Positions 11,230 through 20,753 of a stretch of DNA of 64,000 nucleotides are shown here, piece by piece (the stretch's first letter is position 1; every line of letters begins with the position of its first letter). A program made the position numbers and the translations under genes. The DNA is from Mesorhizobium amorphae CCNWGS0123 (GTDB lineage: Bacteria; Pseudomonadota; Alphaproteobacteria; Rhizobiales; Rhizobiaceae), in contig NZ_CP015318.1 of NCBI RefSeq assembly GCF_001686985.1, forward strand, positions 5,516,001 through 5,580,000, read 5' to 3'. Under the pieces are notes generated by a model, which saw nothing but the letters and a program-made list of their open reading frames with translations, searched no databases and was not told where the DNA came from.

Positions 11230-11508
11230 GATGCTCTTCTCCTTCGATCGGCGCGGACCATAGCCCCGCCGAAAGCACAAGGCAAATCCCCGTTCGGCGG
11301 ACAAATCACTGATTTTGTTGGGCGAAATAATTCGCTGCCGTTCGCCGGCGGCAACATTGACCGTTTTGGCACCTTCGCCTATGTACTCGGTCCTGCATGA
11401 GACAATGAGTTGACGCCCGGAAGCCTGAGAGATCACGCTTCGCGTCGTTTGCTGCGCCAAATGGTCCGCCAGGCCGTTTGAGGCGCGCAGCCTGATAGGA
11501 GTGCCGCC

Positions 11509-12726
11509 ATGGCGACGATGACCGCCGCGTCTACCCCCGCTTGGGCCACCGAGAAGCCGACCGCCCTTTTGGTGCTGGCCGACGGCACCGTCATCGAGGG
11601 CCGCGGCCTCGGCGCCACGGGTTCCGCCGTCGCCGAGGTCTGCTTCAACACGGCGCTGACCGGTTACCAGGAAATCCTCACCGACCCGTCCTATGCCGGC
11701 CAGATCGTCACCTTCACCTTCCCGCATATCGGCAATATCGGCACCAATGACGAGGACATCGAGGACCTCAATCCGGTCGCCCGCGCCGGCGCCGTCGGCG
11801 CCGTGTTCAAGGCCGATGTCACCAACCCGTCCAATTACCGCGCCGCCGGCCACCTCGACCAGTGGATGAAGAAGCGCGGCATCGTCGCCCTGTCGGGCAT
11901 CGACACGCGTGCGCTGACCGCACTGATCCGCGAAAAGGGCATGCCCAACGCCGTTATCGCGCATGCGCCCGACGGTGTCTTCGACCTCGACGATTTGAAG
12001 CGCCGCGCCGCCGCCTGGTCGGGCCTGATCGGGCTCGACCTCGCCAAGGAAGTCACGTCAGGCCAATCCTCGGTCTGGCGCGAGACGTCCTGGGTCTGGA
12101 ATGAAGGCTTTGGCGAGCAGGAGGAGCCCTCCCTGCATGTCGTCGCCATCGACTATGGCGTCAAGCGCAACATCCTGCGCCTGCTTGCCGGTCTCGGCGC
12201 CAAGGTCACCGTCGTGCCGGCCAATACTGGCGCAGACGAGATCCTCGCCATGCAGCCCGACGGCATCTTCCTCTCCAATGGCCCCGGCGACCCGGAGGCC
12301 ACCGGCGACTATGCCGTGCCGGTGATCCAGAACCTGCTCAAGACCGACATCCCGGTGTTTGGCATCTGCCTCGGCCATCAGATGCTGGCGCTGGCGCTGG
12401 GCGGCAAGACCGCCAAGATGCATCAGGGCCATCACGGCGCCAACCATCCGGTCAAGGACCACACCACCGGCAAGGTCGAGATCGTCTCGATGAACCACGG
12501 CTTTGCCGTCGACGCCGACTCGCTGCCCGATGGCGTCGAGGAAACCCACGTCTCGCTGTTCGACGGCTCGAACTGCGGCATCGCGCTGACCGGCCGCCCC
12601 GTATTCTCGGTCCAGCACCACCCCGAAGCCTCGCCCGGCCCGCAGGACTCGCACTATCTGTTCCGCCGCTTCGTCAATCTGATCCGCGAAAAGCGCGGTG
12701 AGGAATTGCTGGTGGAGCGCGCTTAA
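11509..12726 (+). CDS. carA: Carbamoyl-phosphate synthase small subunit
   Basis: 405 residues. It supplies ammonia from glutamine to the large subunit for carbamoyl phosphate, the precursor of arginine and pyrimidines. The N-terminal CPSase domain (ALLVLADGTVIEGRGLGATG; GYQEILTDPSYAGQIVTFTF) precedes a class I glutamine amidotransferase domain with the nucleophile Cys in FGICLGHQMLALALGGK and the His/Glu pair in VQHHPEASPGPQDS. The ATG at 11509 follows AGGAG. It is not adjacent to carB, which lies about 16 kb away on the same strand, the usual alphaproteobacterial situation. Confidence 0.98.
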   Translation: MATMTAASTPAWATEKPTALLVLADGTVIEGRGLGATGSAVAEVCFNTALTGYQEILTDPSYAGQIVTFTFPHIGNIGTNDEDIEDLNPVARAGAVGAVFKADVTNPSNYRAAGHLDQWMKKRGIVALSGIDTRALTALIREKGMPNAVIAHAPDGVFDLDDLKRRAAAWSGLIGLDLAKEVTSGQSSVWRETSWVWNEGFGEQEEPSLHVVAIDYGVKRNILRLLAGLGAKVTVVPANTGADEILAMQPDGIFLSNGPGDPEATGDYAVPVIQNLLKTDIPVFGICLGHQMLALALGGKTAKMHQGHHGANHPVKDHTTGKVEIVSMNHGFAVDADSLPDGVEETHVSLFDGSNCGIALTGRPVFSVQHHPEASPGPQDSHYLFRRFVNLIREKRGEELLVERA

Positions 12727-12764
12727 AGCCGGACGCACCGCCTTCACGCTGCGCCTCGCGAGTC

Positions 12765-14033
12765 TCAAACCGTGTCGGTCACCGTCTCCTGCGCATGCAT
12801 CCGCTCGACTTCGTTCGGCGTTGGCTTGGCCACTTTCGTGACGAAGACGATGAGTGCCAGCGTGAGGAAAACCGCGCCGAGCAGATAAGGCGCGCCACCG
12901 AAGGTCACCGGTGCGCTCGGCCCCGTGAACCAGGAAAAAATCCCCGTATAGAGCAGCGGCGTGATGATCGAGGTGATCGAGAAAATCGAGGTCATCGCGC
13001 CCTGGAGTTCGCCTTGCGCCGACGGCGGCACCTTGGCGGCGGCGAGGCTCCTGAGCGGCGGATCGGCCAACGCTTCGAGGCAGCCGGCAACGATCACCGC
13101 ATAGATCATCCAACCCTGCCACGCGAAGGCGTAGCCGAAGGCGCTAAGCGCGGTGAACGCAAGGCCGATGACCGCCGTCCGCCACTCGCCAAGCCTGGGG
13201 ATCACGCGCGGCAGGACCGTCGCCATGATGATCGCGCCGCACAGGCCGAAGGCCCCAAGCGAGAAGCCGATCTGCTGCTCGCTCCAGCCGTAGCGGTAGT
13301 TGGAGACGAACGACCAGACCGCCGGATACATCATGTGGCCGAGCGTCATCAGGAAGAAGGCAAGCCCGATCCAGCCGATGCCTTGGTAGTTGCGCATCTG
13401 GAGGAGCGTGCCGACCGGGTTCGCGCGTTTCCACTCGAAGCGGCGACGGTGCTTGTCATCGAGCGTCTCCGGCAAGAAAAACAACGCAATCAGGAAATTC
13501 ACGAAAGCCAGCCCGGCCGCGAAATAGAACGGCACGCGCGGCCCGAACGTGCCGAGCAGCCCGCCCAGAACCGGTCCGATGACGAAGCCGACGCCAAAGG
13601 CGATGCCGAGCAGGCCGAAATTCTTCGCCCGGTTCTCATCGGTCGAAATGTCAGCGATGAAGGCGGACGTCGTCGAATAGCTGGCGCCGGAAATGCCGGC
13701 CAGCAAGCGCCCGATGAACAGCATCGGGTACGACCAGGCGACGGCGCAGATCAGATTGTCGATGGAAAACGTCAGCACGGAGGCAAGCAGGATCGGCCGC
13801 CGCCCGAACCGGTCGCTCAAGCCTCCCATGACGGGCGCGAAAACGAACTGCATCGCTGCATAGGCGAAGAGCAGCCAGCCACCCTCGATCGCGGCCTCGC
13901 TGACGCCGACGCCGGTGAGCTCCTGCAGATAGGCCGGCAGTACCGGCATGATGATGCCGAAGCCGATGATGTCGAGCAGCAGCGTGGTAAAAACGAGCGC
14001 AAGGCCCCGCTTGGCGGTTTTGGGATCGATCAT
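12765..14033 (-). CDS. MFS transporter of the TetA(A/B/C)-like group
   Basis: 422 residues, twelve predicted helices. The signature loop MGGLSDRFGRRPILLASVLT and the helix-5 motif GISGASYSTTSAFIADISTD followed by FGLLGIAFGVGFVIGPVLGG match the tetracycline/H+ antiporter-related DHA1 group. Many chromosomal members in soil alphaproteobacteria do not confer tetracycline resistance, so no resistance is claimed. No TetR-type regulator is adjacent. It is convergent with carA. Confidence 0.87.
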   Translation of the reverse strand: MIDPKTAKRGLALVFTTLLLDIIGFGIIMPVLPAYLQELTGVGVSEAAIEGGWLLFAYAAMQFVFAPVMGGLSDRFGRRPILLASVLTFSIDNLICAVAWSYPMLFIGRLLAGISGASYSTTSAFIADISTDENRAKNFGLLGIAFGVGFVIGPVLGGLLGTFGPRVPFYFAAGLAFVNFLIALFFLPETLDDKHRRRFEWKRANPVGTLLQMRNYQGIGWIGLAFFLMTLGHMMYPAVWSFVSNYRYGWSEQQIGFSLGAFGLCGAIIMATVLPRVIPRLGEWRTAVIGLAFTALSAFGYAFAWQGWMIYAVIVAGCLEALADPPLRSLAAAKVPPSAQGELQGAMTSIFSITSIITPLLYTGIFSWFTGPSAPVTFGGAPYLLGAVFLTLALIVFVTKVAKPTPNEVERMHAQETVTDTV

Positions 14034-14189
14034 GATCGGTCAAGCTCCTCTGGCCGCTTCGGGGCAAAAGCGGACGCACTTTATAGGCGAGCGCCCAGCC
14101 GGGAACAATAAGGGAACGAGCAGGATGCTTCCATCCTGACATCCCCTGACGGCAATGCCGCCGTCAGACCAGCGAGGAAACCGGCCGCT

Positions 14190-15122
14190 TCAGATCGGGT
14201 TGTTGAAGGTATCGCAGTCCGAAAGCTTGCCGCTCTTGTAGCCACGCGCCAGCCAGGTCTGCCGCTGCTGCGAGGTGCCGTGGTTGAAGCTTTCCGGCAC
14301 GACATAGCCTTGCATCTTCTTCTGCAGCGTATCGTCGCCGATCTGCCTGGCGGCGTTCAGCGCCGATTCCATGTCGCCCTGTTCGAGAATGCCCTTTTGC
14401 GCGGTGAAATGCGCCCAAACGCCGGCGAAGCAGTCGGCCTGGAGTTCAACCTGCATCGACATGTGGTTGGCCTCGGCCTCACCCATGCTCTGCCGCATCT
14501 GGTTGAATTTGGGCAGGATGCCGGTCAGGTTCTGCACATGGTGGCCGACTTCATGGGCGATCACATAGGCCCGAGCGAATTCACCAGAGGCGCCGAACTG
14601 CTGGTCGAGCTGCTGGAAGAACGTCATGTCGAGGTAGACCTTGTGGTCGCTGGGGCAATAGAACGGCCCGGCCGCCGAGGAGGCAAACCCGCAGGCCGAG
14701 CGGATCTGGCTGCTGAACAGCACCAGTTTCGGATCCTCATAGGTCAGTCCCTCGGCCTGGAAGATGCCTTTCCAGGTGTCCTCGGTTTCGGCAAGCACGG
14801 TCGAAACGAACTGCTTCATCTCGTCGGAAGCGGGCGCTCCGGTGCCGCCGCCCTGGTCGCCGCTGTTGTCGGTGATCTGGCCGCCGCCGCCCGGCAACAG
14901 GCCGCCATCGCCACCGCCCAGAATCTGAGACGGATCGAAGCCGAAATACCATCCTGCAAGGACGACCAGGATGACAATGAAGATGCTCGAACCGCCGCCG
15001 GCGCGTCCGCCGATCGGGATGCGGAACTGGCCGGGGCTGCCGCCGCCCAATCCACCGCCGCCACCGCTGTCGCTGCGCTGGTCCTCGACATTGTCACTCT
15101 GACGACGGCCTCTCCAGAGCAT
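14190..15122 (-). CDS. Membrane-anchored neutral zinc metallopeptidase, YpfJ type
   Basis: 310 residues. A glycine-rich leader (residues 10-40) and one transmembrane helix (SSIFIVILVVLAGWYFGF) are followed by a zinc peptidase domain with the HExxH motif in AYVIAHEVGHHVQNLTGILP. Downstream are family blocks ELQADCFAGVWAHF (the third zinc ligand region) and TSQQRQTWLARGYKSG. This is the ypfJ/predicted metalloprotease family, whose physiological substrate is not established. Start at 15122, preceded by GGGGAG. It is divergent from the cysteine-rich secreted protein gene. Confidence 0.92.
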   Translation of the reverse strand: MLWRGRRQSDNVEDQRSDSGGGGGLGGGSPGQFRIPIGGRAGGGSSIFIVILVVLAGWYFGFDPSQILGGGDGGLLPGGGGQITDNSGDQGGGTGAPASDEMKQFVSTVLAETEDTWKGIFQAEGLTYEDPKLVLFSSQIRSACGFASSAAGPFYCPSDHKVYLDMTFFQQLDQQFGASGEFARAYVIAHEVGHHVQNLTGILPKFNQMRQSMGEAEANHMSMQVELQADCFAGVWAHFTAQKGILEQGDMESALNAARQIGDDTLQKKMQGYVVPESFNHGTSQQRQTWLARGYKSGKLSDCDTFNNPI

Positions 15123-15331
15123 GGCAACTCCCCGCGATGCGAATTTCCGAACGATCAGGACGGCTTCCCGATGCCGGCCATACCCAACAAACAATTATCC
15201 CAATGGTTGCAGCAAGTCACAGCATTTTTCGCGCCGGATGGCGTGCCGGCCTGTCGGCTCGCCGCTCTGGCCGAGACGGCGCAACGCCTGTAGCATGCAT
15301 GTCGACAAGGGGTTGCGAGGGGCACTTGCGG

Positions 15332-17380
15332 ATGATTGGCCGGTTCCTGCTGTTGCTGGCGGCATTGATGGGTCCAGGCATCGGGACAGCCAGTGCCGTC
15401 ACCCTCGATTCCAGCGTCGCCGTCACCGACCCCGAAACGCTGCAGGCGCTCGAACGCGGCGGCTTGTCGATCAGCCGCTTGCTTGGTCCGGCGCTTGGGC
15501 TGACGCGTGACGTCGACAATCGCAGCCTGTTTTCGGTACGCGCGCTGACGCCGGTCCGTAACGCCGTCAAACAGCAGATCGCCGACGAGCCCGGCAACAG
15601 CCCTGACCCCTATGTAGCGGCATTGGCAAAGTCGAAGGACAGCAGCCAGAAATTCAACCCGAAATACATCGACGATAACGGCTCGACGCTGGATCTCACC
15701 GGCGTCGTCAACCGCATGGATCGCGGCTATCTCGGCCACACCGAATGCGGCGAGATCAGGCTGATCTATCGCTTCCACTATTCGGTCGAGGAGAAACCTG
15801 GACAACGCATCTCGTCCCGCCTGCCTTTGACCATGAGCCTGGTCTTCAACGCCAAGCCCACGGCCGCCTCAGGTCGCGCTTCGAAGGACCGGCCGCGCTC
15901 GACCAGTGTCTCGTGCGCGGATGTGGCAAAGCGCTGGCTGGCTGCCGGACAGAAGGACCTTGCGCCCGACCAGCTTGCGGCCTGGCTGCGCTCGGATGAA
16001 GGGCCGCTCTCCGGTGCCATGCTCAATTCCGCGCAGATCATGCGGCTCGAGCTCAACATGCAGGTGTTGCGCCTGTCGGCCTCGTCCCGCCGCGACTTCG
16101 GCGGCCATGCCGAATACCTGCTCAAGATATTCAAATGGGATCCGGCGACCGCCACCTTCCAGGAATCGAAGATGGAGAACCAGATCGACAGGAAGGTGGT
16201 GCTTGCCGACAGGCAGGCATTCTCGAAATGGCTGCTCACCGACCGCAACATCTACGACCTCGATCGCGGCCGGCTGGTCATCGATGAGAAATTCCTGGCG
16301 ACCAGCGCCGTCTCGGTCGCACCGGGCGGCATGAGCCGCTCCCAGAACAACATCGCCTATGGATTGCTTGATGACGATGCCGTCGACAAGGCGCTGAAAG
16401 ACTATGTCGCCAGGGGCAACCAGCTTCGCGCCGTGAAATCGGTGGCCGGCTTCAACCTGCGCCTTAACGAGATGACCTGTACGGGCTGCCACCAGACGCA
16501 TGGCATTGCCGGCTTCCACTATACCGGCGCCGATCCGGCCAGCGAACCGCGCCGCAATGCCGTCTTCGTGCCGGGCTCCGCCGTCTTCTTCGCCGATCTG
16601 CCGCGAAGGCGCGCGATCGTCGAGGAGTTCGCCGCCGGCAGGCATCCTGACTTCAGCCGGGGCTTCGCCGCCCGCCCGGATCAGAAATACGCCGAAGCGC
16701 TGAAAGGCACCGACCTCTATGATGGCTGGGGCTCGATCTGCTATCGCGGCACGGATGCCAGCTTCAAGGACTGGAGTTGTGGCGAAGGCCTGCGCTGCGC
16801 CGGCGTCCACGAGAGCGCCATCCATCCGGGCTTCGGCACCTGCGTCAGCGAAGCAGGGACCGCGGTCGGAGACCCGGTCGAGTTCGGCGAGATAAAAATG
16901 TCGAAATGGGGCAGCGACCAGTACTGCCGTCTGTCGCCGGCCACCGCGAAGGCCTGCGGTATCGACCCGGCCAGAGACAAGAAGCCGCTGGTGAAGCTTG
17001 CAGGCTATGGCGCGGCGCGCCAGCGCTACGACAATCCCGAACAGAAGACCGGCGGCTTTCCGGGCGGCTTGCTGCGCAAGGCGAGCTGCGACAAGCTACC
17101 CGACGAAGCAACCTGCGGCCGGCTTGCCAAGACCGGCTTCAACGACTGCATCGGTTCCGGCAAGGATCACAAATTCTGCACCAGGGAATTCACCAAGACC
17201 GCCGGCCTGCGCGCCTGCGACAAGGCCCATCCCTGCCGCGAGGACTATATCTGCACCGCCGGCTATGACGATCTGGCCGAAGCAAAGCCTGGCAAGGGCA
17301 CCTGCATCCCGCCCTATTTCATCTTCCAGTTCCGCGTCGACGGCCATCCGCGCAGCTGGGTGCAGGACACGCAGGACTGA
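15332..17380 (+). CDS. Large cysteine-rich secreted protein with one haem-c motif
   Basis: 682 residues with a clear signal peptide (MIGRFLLLLAALMGPGIGTASA). I do not recognise the family. About 20 cysteines are present, concentrated in the last 200 residues (for example WSCGEGLRCAGV, RACDKAHPCREDYICTAGY), suggesting a disulfide-rich exported domain. A single CxxCH motif, CTGCHQTHG, starts at residue 383 and could bind c-type haem. Only one is seen, so this is not a typical MauG di-haem peroxidase. The start at 15332 is preceded by GAGGGG; earlier in-frame starts would place the signal peptide internally. It is divergent from the YpfJ metalloprotease. Confidence 0.8.
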   Translation: MIGRFLLLLAALMGPGIGTASAVTLDSSVAVTDPETLQALERGGLSISRLLGPALGLTRDVDNRSLFSVRALTPVRNAVKQQIADEPGNSPDPYVAALAKSKDSSQKFNPKYIDDNGSTLDLTGVVNRMDRGYLGHTECGEIRLIYRFHYSVEEKPGQRISSRLPLTMSLVFNAKPTAASGRASKDRPRSTSVSCADVAKRWLAAGQKDLAPDQLAAWLRSDEGPLSGAMLNSAQIMRLELNMQVLRLSASSRRDFGGHAEYLLKIFKWDPATATFQESKMENQIDRKVVLADRQAFSKWLLTDRNIYDLDRGRLVIDEKFLATSAVSVAPGGMSRSQNNIAYGLLDDDAVDKALKDYVARGNQLRAVKSVAGFNLRLNEMTCTGCHQTHGIAGFHYTGADPASEPRRNAVFVPGSAVFFADLPRRRAIVEEFAAGRHPDFSRGFAARPDQKYAEALKGTDLYDGWGSICYRGTDASFKDWSCGEGLRCAGVHESAIHPGFGTCVSEAGTAVGDPVEFGEIKMSKWGSDQYCRLSPATAKACGIDPARDKKPLVKLAGYGAARQRYDNPEQKTGGFPGGLLRKASCDKLPDEATCGRLAKTGFNDCIGSGKDHKFCTREFTKTAGLRACDKAHPCREDYICTAGYDDLAEAKPGKGTCIPPYFIFQFRVDGHPRSWVQDTQD

Positions 17381-17406
17381 AACGTGATTGGCGCGAGCGA
17401 ACAGCC

Positions 17407-17595
17407 TTAGCTCTTCTGCTTGGTGCCGGCGCTCTTGCCGTCGGAACTTTTCGAGCGCTCCTCGAAGCGGGCGGCGCCCTTCTTCAACGGCCGGCCGGTG
17501 TCGGCTTCGGTCTTGCGTTCGTTCTTTGCCGCGGCTTGCTTCAATCCTTTGGCGGCCTGCTTGCCTTTTGCGGTCGGTGCCTGTTCCACGCCCAT
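17407..17595 (-). CDS. Small basic Lys/Ala-rich protein
   Basis: 62 residues, strongly charged, with no hydrophobic core: AAKGLKQAAAKNERKTEADT and a Ser/Lys-rich tail. GAGGAGG lies at ideal spacing before the ATG, so translation is likely. It may be intrinsically disordered and nucleic-acid associated, but I assign no function. It is convergent with the secreted cysteine-rich protein gene, ending 26 bp from its stop. Confidence 0.6.
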   Translation of the reverse strand: MGVEQAPTAKGKQAAKGLKQAAAKNERKTEADTGRPLKKGAARFEERSKSSDGKSAGTKQKS

Positions 17596-17680
17596 GATGT
17601 CCTCCTCGCCGCGCCAATCGCGCGCGGCATGACATCAAACGCATCGGCGATATCTCTGTTCCGGCAGGTCGAAAAAGAGA

Positions 17681-18181
17681 TCAGCGCGGCGCCGTCATCG
17701 CCTTGCGAAACGCCTCGAGCGTCTCGGCGCTGACATGGTGCTCGATGCCCTCGGCATCGATGCGCGCCGTCTCGGCGCTGACGCCGAGCGAGCGCAAAAA
17801 AGCTTCCACGGTCTGGTGGCGGATGCGGCTCTCCTCGGCAACCTTGCGGCCGGTCTCCGTCAGGAACACGCCGCGATAGGGTTTTCTGGAGACCAGTCCC
17901 TCGGTGCACAGCCTGGTGAGCATTTTGGCCACGGTCGGTTGGGCGACACCCAGCCTGGCCGCGATGTCGACCTGCCGCGCTTCGTTGCCGTCCTCGATCA
18001 GATCGGCGATCAACTCGACATAGTCTTCGACGAGCGCACTGCGGCGTGCTTCACGCGTCTGCCTAAACCCTTCCGAATGAATTTCGGCATCGGGAAGCGG
18101 CTTTTCGCGTCGAACCGGTCTGTTCCTCAGCGCCAATACGCGCTCCTCCTTGGCAGCTTGAAGTCTGAATCGGCTCCGCAC
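17681..18181 (-). CDS. mntR: Manganese-responsive transcriptional regulator (DtxR family)
   Basis: 166 residues, close in length and sequence to proteobacterial MntR. The winged helix ARQVDIAARLGVAQPTVAKM is followed by the metal-binding dimerisation segment (ESRIRHQTVEAFLRSLGVSA; DAEGIEHHVSAETLEAFRKA), which supplies the His/Glu ligands. It represses Mn2+ uptake when manganese is sufficient. Its neighbour is the divergent mntH, and a dyad between them is the likely operator. Many rhizobia use Mur (a Fur homologue) instead for mntH control; here the adjacent MntR makes that less likely. Confidence 0.92.
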   Translation of the reverse strand: MRSRFRLQAAKEERVLALRNRPVRREKPLPDAEIHSEGFRQTREARRSALVEDYVELIADLIEDGNEARQVDIAARLGVAQPTVAKMLTRLCTEGLVSRKPYRGVFLTETGRKVAEESRIRHQTVEAFLRSLGVSAETARIDAEGIEHHVSAETLEAFRKAMTAPR

Positions 18182-18299
18182 TCATAGCACGGACCCGGTT
18201 GGTCTGGCCGTTTATTTGCATTCCAGGGCAGGCGCAACCGGCGTTTGCGGTTATCGGTCCGGGGCATCAATCGGCACATCACAAAAGCATGATCAATGA

Positions 18300-18322
18300 A
18301 ACATAGCATATTGCATAATGTT
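18300..18322. promoter_or_regulatory. Candidate MntR operator upstream of mntH
   Basis: An AT-rich imperfect dyad, AACAT-N13-ATGTT, encloses the core GCATATTGC. It lies 51 bp upstream of the mntH start codon and 118 bp from the mntR start. Its position and AT-rich symmetry fit an MntR site; the assignment is inferred from gene context. Confidence 0.5.
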
Positions 18323-18373
18323 GAGCCCCGGCATAGGTAGGAAGCACAGCCATCCATTCAAGCGGACCCCTCC

Positions 18374-19741
18374 ATGTCAGACGCCGAAGCCACCGTAGAA
18401 CCCCGATCCGCGTGGCGATTTGCCAGGCCGGACGAAGACGACCAGCCCAGCCTGCGCGAGGTCAACGCCTCGATCGCGGTGCCGCAGTCCGGCTTCTGGC
18501 TGCGCCGGCTGTTCGCCTTCATGGGACCGGGCTACATGGTTTCGGTCGGTTATATGGACCCCGGCAATTGGGCGACCGACCTCGCCGGCGGCGCCCAGTT
18601 CGGCTACACGCTGCTGTTCATCATCATGCTGTCGAACCTGATGGCGATCCTGCTGCAGGCGCTTGCCGCCAGGCTCGGCATCGCCACCGGCCGCGATCTT
18701 GCCCAGGCCTGCCGCGCCTATTATCCGCGCCCAGTCAATTTCCTGCTCTGGATCGCCTGTGAACTGGCCATCATCGCCTGCGACCTCGCCGAGGTCATCG
18801 GCACGGCGATTGCCCTGCAGCTTCTGTTCGGCATTCCGCTGATCGGCGGCGCCATCATCACCGCGCTCGATGCTTTCCTGCTGCTTCTCTTGATGAACAA
18901 GGGCTTCCGTTTCCTCGAAGCCTTCATCATTGCGCTGTTGATCATCATCTTCGGCTGCTTCGCCATCCAGATCTTTGCCGCCGCACCGCCGGTCGGCTCG
19001 ATCCTGCATTCGATGTTCGTGCCGTCGTCCGAAATCGTCACCAACCCGGAGATGCTCTACATCGCCATCGGCATCATTGGTGCCACGGTGATGCCGCACA
19101 ATCTCTATCTGCACTCCTCGATCGTGCAGACCCGCGCCTATGAGCGCACTGAAAAAGGCAAGCGCGACGCCATCAAATGGGCGACCACGGACTCGACCAT
19201 CGCGCTCATCCTGGCGCTGTTCGTCAACGCCTCCATCCTGATCGTGGCCGCGGTGGCCTTCCACAACACCGGCCACCAGGACGTAGCCGAGATCGGCCAG
19301 GCCTTCGAATTGCTGTCGCCGCTGCTTGGCCTCGGCATCGCCTCGATCCTGTTCGCTGTGGCGCTGCTGGCCTCCGGCCTCAACTCGACGGTCACGGCTA
19401 CGCTTGCCGGCCAGATCGTCATGGAAGGGTTCCTGCGCCTGCGCATCCCGCAATGGGCACGCCGCCTGTTGACGCGCGGCATCGCCATCATCCCGGTGGT
19501 GGTGGTGACAGCGCTCTACGGCGAAAAGGGAACCGGCCAGCTCCTGGTTCTCAGCCAGGTGATCCTGTCGATGCAACTGCCCTTTGCCGTCGTGCCGCTG
19601 GTGCAGTTCGTGTCCGACAAGAAGAAGATGGGCAACCTCGCCATCCCCCGCAGTGTCGCCGCCCTTGCCTGGGTGGTCGCCGCCGTCATCCTGGTGCTCA
19701 ACTTCAAGCTGCTCTACGACACCGTCGTCGGCTTCGGCTGA
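18374..19741 (+). CDS. mntH: Nramp-type Mn2+ transporter
   Basis: 455 residues, eleven or so predicted helices. Hallmarks of Nramp proton-coupled divalent metal importers are intact: MVSVGYMDPGNWATDLAGGA (helix 1 DPGN metal-binding motif) and GATVMPHNLYLHSSIVQTRA (helix 6 MPHN motif). It imports Mn2+ into the cytoplasm. The start MSDAEATVEPRSAWRFARPD follows the family. It is transcribed away from mntR, with a candidate operator between them. Confidence 0.96.
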   Translation: MSDAEATVEPRSAWRFARPDEDDQPSLREVNASIAVPQSGFWLRRLFAFMGPGYMVSVGYMDPGNWATDLAGGAQFGYTLLFIIMLSNLMAILLQALAARLGIATGRDLAQACRAYYPRPVNFLLWIACELAIIACDLAEVIGTAIALQLLFGIPLIGGAIITALDAFLLLLLMNKGFRFLEAFIIALLIIIFGCFAIQIFAAAPPVGSILHSMFVPSSEIVTNPEMLYIAIGIIGATVMPHNLYLHSSIVQTRAYERTEKGKRDAIKWATTDSTIALILALFVNASILIVAAVAFHNTGHQDVAEIGQAFELLSPLLGLGIASILFAVALLASGLNSTVTATLAGQIVMEGFLRLRIPQWARRLLTRGIAIIPVVVVTALYGEKGTGQLLVLSQVILSMQLPFAVVPLVQFVSDKKKMGNLAIPRSVAALAWVVAAVILVLNFKLLYDTVVGFG

Positions 19742-19795
19742 GTTTCTTCCCGCCATCGCGACAAAGCTGCGGCCTGCGCTATCTTCTGCAGCGCC

Positions 19796-20632
19796 ATGAA
19801 CAGGATCGAGGACGCCAGGAGATTCTACGCACGGCTGATGGCGGCCCATGCCGCATCGGCCGATCCGCGTCTCGAGGAGGTGATCGCCGCGGTGCCGCGC
19901 GAGGCCTTTCTCGGTCCCGGGCCATGGACCATCATTGCCGGCAACGGCAAGGTCGAGACGCCGAGCGCCGACCCGGTTCACATCTACCAGAACGTGCTGG
20001 TGGTGCTCGACGCCGACAAGGGCATCAACAACGGTGAACCGTTCCTGCACGCCATGTGGATCGGCAGGATCGCGCCAAAGCCTGGCGAGGCCGTCACCCA
20101 TATCGGCGCCGGCACCGGCTACTACACCGCCATCTTGGCGAAGCTGGTGGCGCCCGGCACCGTCACCGCACTCGAGCTGAATGCCGGCCTCGCCGCCCGG
20201 GCGAAGAAAAACCTAGAATCCTATGGAAACGTTTCAATTATCCATGGCAACGCCGTCGAAAGCGAACTGCCGCCTTCCGATATCATCTATGTCAATGCCG
20301 GTGTCATGGCGCCGCCTTCCTGCTGGCTGAAGGCGCTAAAGTCCGGCGGTCGCTTGATCTTCCCGTGGCGTCCGGCCGATCGCGTTGGCCTGGCAATGGT
20401 GGTGACCCGCACCGCGCAGGGTTTGGCCTGCGATCCGTTCATGGGCTCATGGTTCATCCCTTGCGTCGGCGCCTCGCTCGCCGGCCCGTCGGCGAAAATC
20501 CCCGACCGCCAACAGGCCGCGAGCAGCCGCTCGATCTGGCTGACGGCCGACAAGAAGCCGGACCGCACAGCCACTGCCATCATCGGTGATATCTGGTTCT
20601 CGTCGCGGGCCCTCGGCAGGCGGCGGCGATGA
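19796..20632 (+). CDS. SAM-dependent methyltransferase, protein-L-isoaspartate methyltransferase-like
   Basis: 278 residues. The N-terminal half resembles PCMT (ADPRLEEVIAAVPREAFLGP), with the SAM-binding motif VTHIGAGTGYYTAILAKL and the acidic strand end TVTALELNAGLAARAKKNLE. PCMT proper repairs isoaspartyl residues, but the active-site region and the C-terminal extension here (SLAGPSAKIPDRQQAASSRS) are atypical, so the substrate is uncertain. It lies 54 bp after mntH on the same strand and may share its transcript. Confidence 0.75.
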   Translation: MNRIEDARRFYARLMAAHAASADPRLEEVIAAVPREAFLGPGPWTIIAGNGKVETPSADPVHIYQNVLVVLDADKGINNGEPFLHAMWIGRIAPKPGEAVTHIGAGTGYYTAILAKLVAPGTVTALELNAGLAARAKKNLESYGNVSIIHGNAVESELPPSDIIYVNAGVMAPPSCWLKALKSGGRLIFPWRPADRVGLAMVVTRTAQGLACDPFMGSWFIPCVGASLAGPSAKIPDRQQAASSRSIWLTADKKPDRTATAIIGDIWFSSRALGRRRR

Positions 20633-20753
20633 GCACCGCTCAGCTATTGGGCCACGCCAGTTTATGCGTAGCGTGTCGGACGGTTGTCTGCCCGCCCGTT
20701 CTTGGGTCGAAATCCGGCCCTGACGGCGCGGATCATCGAAAGGGAGAAGACCA

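Noticed and set aside
12765..14033. Calling the MFS gene a tetracycline resistance gene
   Set aside because: It belongs to the related group, but chromosomal members often lack this activity, and no TetR partner is adjacent.
15332..17380. MauG/di-haem cytochrome c peroxidase
   Set aside because: Only one CxxCH is present, and the rest does not match that family.
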